Below, piece by piece: positions 63,986-64,000 of a stretch of 64,000 bases of DNA. Source of the DNA: Brevibacillus laterosporus LMG 15441 (lineage in GTDB: Bacteria > Bacillota > Bacilli > Brevibacillales > Brevibacillaceae). The position numbers were made by a program, and so were the translations under genes. The notes beneath the pieces are model-generated. The model saw only the letters and a list, made by a program, of their open reading frames with translations, searched no databases and was not told where the DNA came from. Location: the NCBI RefSeq assembly GCF_000219535.2, contig NZ_CP007806.1:274501-338500 (forward strand), given 5' to 3'. Positions within the stretch are counted from its first letter, which is position 1; the number at the start of each line of letters is the position of its first letter.

Positions 63986-64000
63986 TTATTTTATCTACAA

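Noticed and set aside
1-64000. Mobile elements, prophage, CRISPR arrays, tRNA or rRNA genes, BGC-size synthase genes
   Set aside because: No transposase, integrase, repeat-spacer array, tRNA cloverleaf, rRNA segment or NRPS/PKS domain was recognised on either strand by eye.

Overview
The window reads as the chromosome of an AT-leaning, spore-forming, aerobic Firmicute of the Paenibacillaceae/Brevibacillus type, with Brevibacillus laterosporus-like proteins the closest match from memory (inference, no search run). Supporting signs are strong AGGAGG-type ribosome binding sites, frequent GTG/TTG starts, Bacillus-type Fur, MntR and CsoR/CstR sites, YisL, YezD and YjcZ-like small proteins, and U-tailed hairpin terminators after most operons. 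I see no prophage, insertion sequence, CRISPR array, rRNA or tRNA; the window is ordinary chromosome with several accessory islands.

Layout. 0.3-2.5 kb: a stand-alone molybdopterin oxidoreductase and a DinB remnant. 2.5-8.6 kb: a lipoprotein, then an iron-siderophore island (AraC/binding-protein fusion regulator, lipoprotein receptor, two FecCD permeases, two Fur boxes, no ATPase). 8.7-12.4 kb: DoxX protein, small secreted protein, OmpR/histidine-kinase pair, DUF4190-like membrane protein. 12.6-17.5 kb (minus strand): a CDP-sugar cluster (rfbF, rfbG, sugar C-methyltransferase, reductase) next to a glycosyltransferase that seems to start at ATT. 17.8-24 kb: DedA, MarR, a heterodimeric ABC exporter and a DUF418 protein. 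24-33 kb: BceAB-type peptide-antibiotic transporter, class D beta-lactamase, FHA-winged-helix regulator and two class B penicillin-binding proteins. 33-39 kb: IclR regulator and a 5-oxoproline (pyroglutamate) salvage operon. 39.4-43.8 kb: yezD and a sulfate ABC importer. 43.8-48.2 kb: a PRD regulator, an oxidoreductase, a 31-residue membrane peptide and a universal stress protein.

48.2-52.4 kb holds the most striking regulation. An RlmA-type 23S rRNA methyltransferase lies behind a 9-codon leader peptide ending in Arg-Leu-Arg plus a terminator hairpin, the layout of macrolide-inducible attenuation. Divergent from it is a four-domain CoA-disulfide reductase/rhodanese/TusA/DsrE fusion with a CstR-like persulfide sensor and two GC-tract operators. 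52.5-64 kb: an NSS-family Na+ symporter, Dps, a new 30-residue ORF, YisL, a GlcNAc-type PTS EIICBA, a second two-component system, DUF1189 and MOSC proteins, small membrane proteins, and an MntR-controlled mntH.

Shared themes are cell-envelope and antibiotic stress (BceAB, beta-lactamase, PBPs, ABC exporter, rRNA methyltransferase, DedA) and metal/sulfur homeostasis (Fur, MntR, CstR, sulfate uptake, Dps). Two distant promoters, before the DUF418 gene and before the 30-residue ORF, carry the same CTTACA-N4-TGTAAG palindrome 20 nt upstream of their -35 boxes, which suggests a shared BceR-like regulon.
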